Below are positions 6,685 through 6,779 of a stretch of 6,779 bases of DNA, piece by piece. Under the pieces are notes generated by a model that did no database searches, was not told the DNA's origin, and saw only the letters and a program-made list of their open reading frames with translations. Positions within the stretch are counted from its first letter, which is position 1. Each line of letters starts with the position of its first letter. Made by a program: the position numbers and the translations under genes. Source of the DNA: Kordiimonadaceae bacterium UBA4441 (GTDB lineage Bacteria > Pseudomonadota > Alphaproteobacteria > Sphingomonadales > Emcibacteraceae); NCBI GenBank assembly GCA_002390425.1, contig DGPL01000042.1, positions 65,881-72,659 of the forward strand, written 5' to 3'.

Positions 6685-6705
6685 ACATTATTCACTAGAA
6701 AAATG

Positions 6706-6779
6706 TTATTCCTCATTACCAATGCCATATTCGTTTCGAATGGCTTTGCTAATCATATCAGCATCATATGATATACTAT
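6706..6779 (-). CDS. Possible C-terminal tail of an upstream gene, unrecognised
   Basis: On the minus strand a frame open from the right edge runs 23 full codons to a TAA at 6708-6706. It reads SISYDADMISKAIRNEYG and then five more residues, ending in Glu-Glu. The composition (amphipathic, charged, no odd residues) is like real protein. The candidate promoter of the permease-SPFH operon begins 21 bp after the stop, as expected if a gene ends here. I do not recognise a family. An open stretch this short can arise by chance, so this is tentative. If real, it is in the same orientation as the operon. Confidence 0.35.
   Translation of the reverse strand, partial: SISYDADMISKAIRNEYGIGNEE

Noticed and set aside
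6703..6771. 22-codon plus-strand open frame at the right edge
   Set aside because: It has no ribosome binding site or recognisable sequence, and the opposite strand has a frame that is open to the edge.

Overview
The window is AT-rich (roughly 40 % GC by eye) DNA from a Gram-negative bacterium. An FeS-type bacterial (6-4) photolyase, a DUF2805/TIGR03643 protein and HflK/HflC-type SPFH proteins suggest a proteobacterium, plausibly marine and perhaps alphaproteobacterial. The class assignment is an inference, not something the sequence proves.

Layout. Positions 1-548 (+) hold the C-terminal end of a sodium:neurotransmitter-symporter (NSS) family transporter, cut by the left edge. Every other gene I can support is on the minus strand. 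Reading leftwards from the right edge these are: a possible gene tail (6706-6779), a promoter-bearing gap, a 714-residue permease-SPFH fusion (4360-6504), HflC (3436-4344), a second HflK-like protein (2518-3423), a 164-bp gap, a PhrB-type photolyase (824-2353) and a TIGR03643 protein (545-799). The TIGR03643 gene converges on the transporter gene, and their stop codons overlap.

How the genes work together. The three SPFH genes are tightly packed (15 bp between the first two, 12 bp or no gap between the last two) and look like one operon. The best promoter lies about 145 bp upstream of the fusion gene. The first protein joins an ArsP/DUF318 (SO_0444-like) permease, with a CSC motif and a 15-histidine loop, to a complete HflK-like SPFH domain. 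Known HflK and HflC co-assemble into large membrane-anchored cages around FtsH. My inference is that this operon builds an SPFH assembly with a metal-type exporter covalently built into its wall. This is the most interesting content of the window. Photolyase and TIGR03643 form a second, probably two-gene unit for light-driven repair of UV damage, with the role of the small protein unknown.

I see no RNA gene, insertion sequence or CRISPR array.
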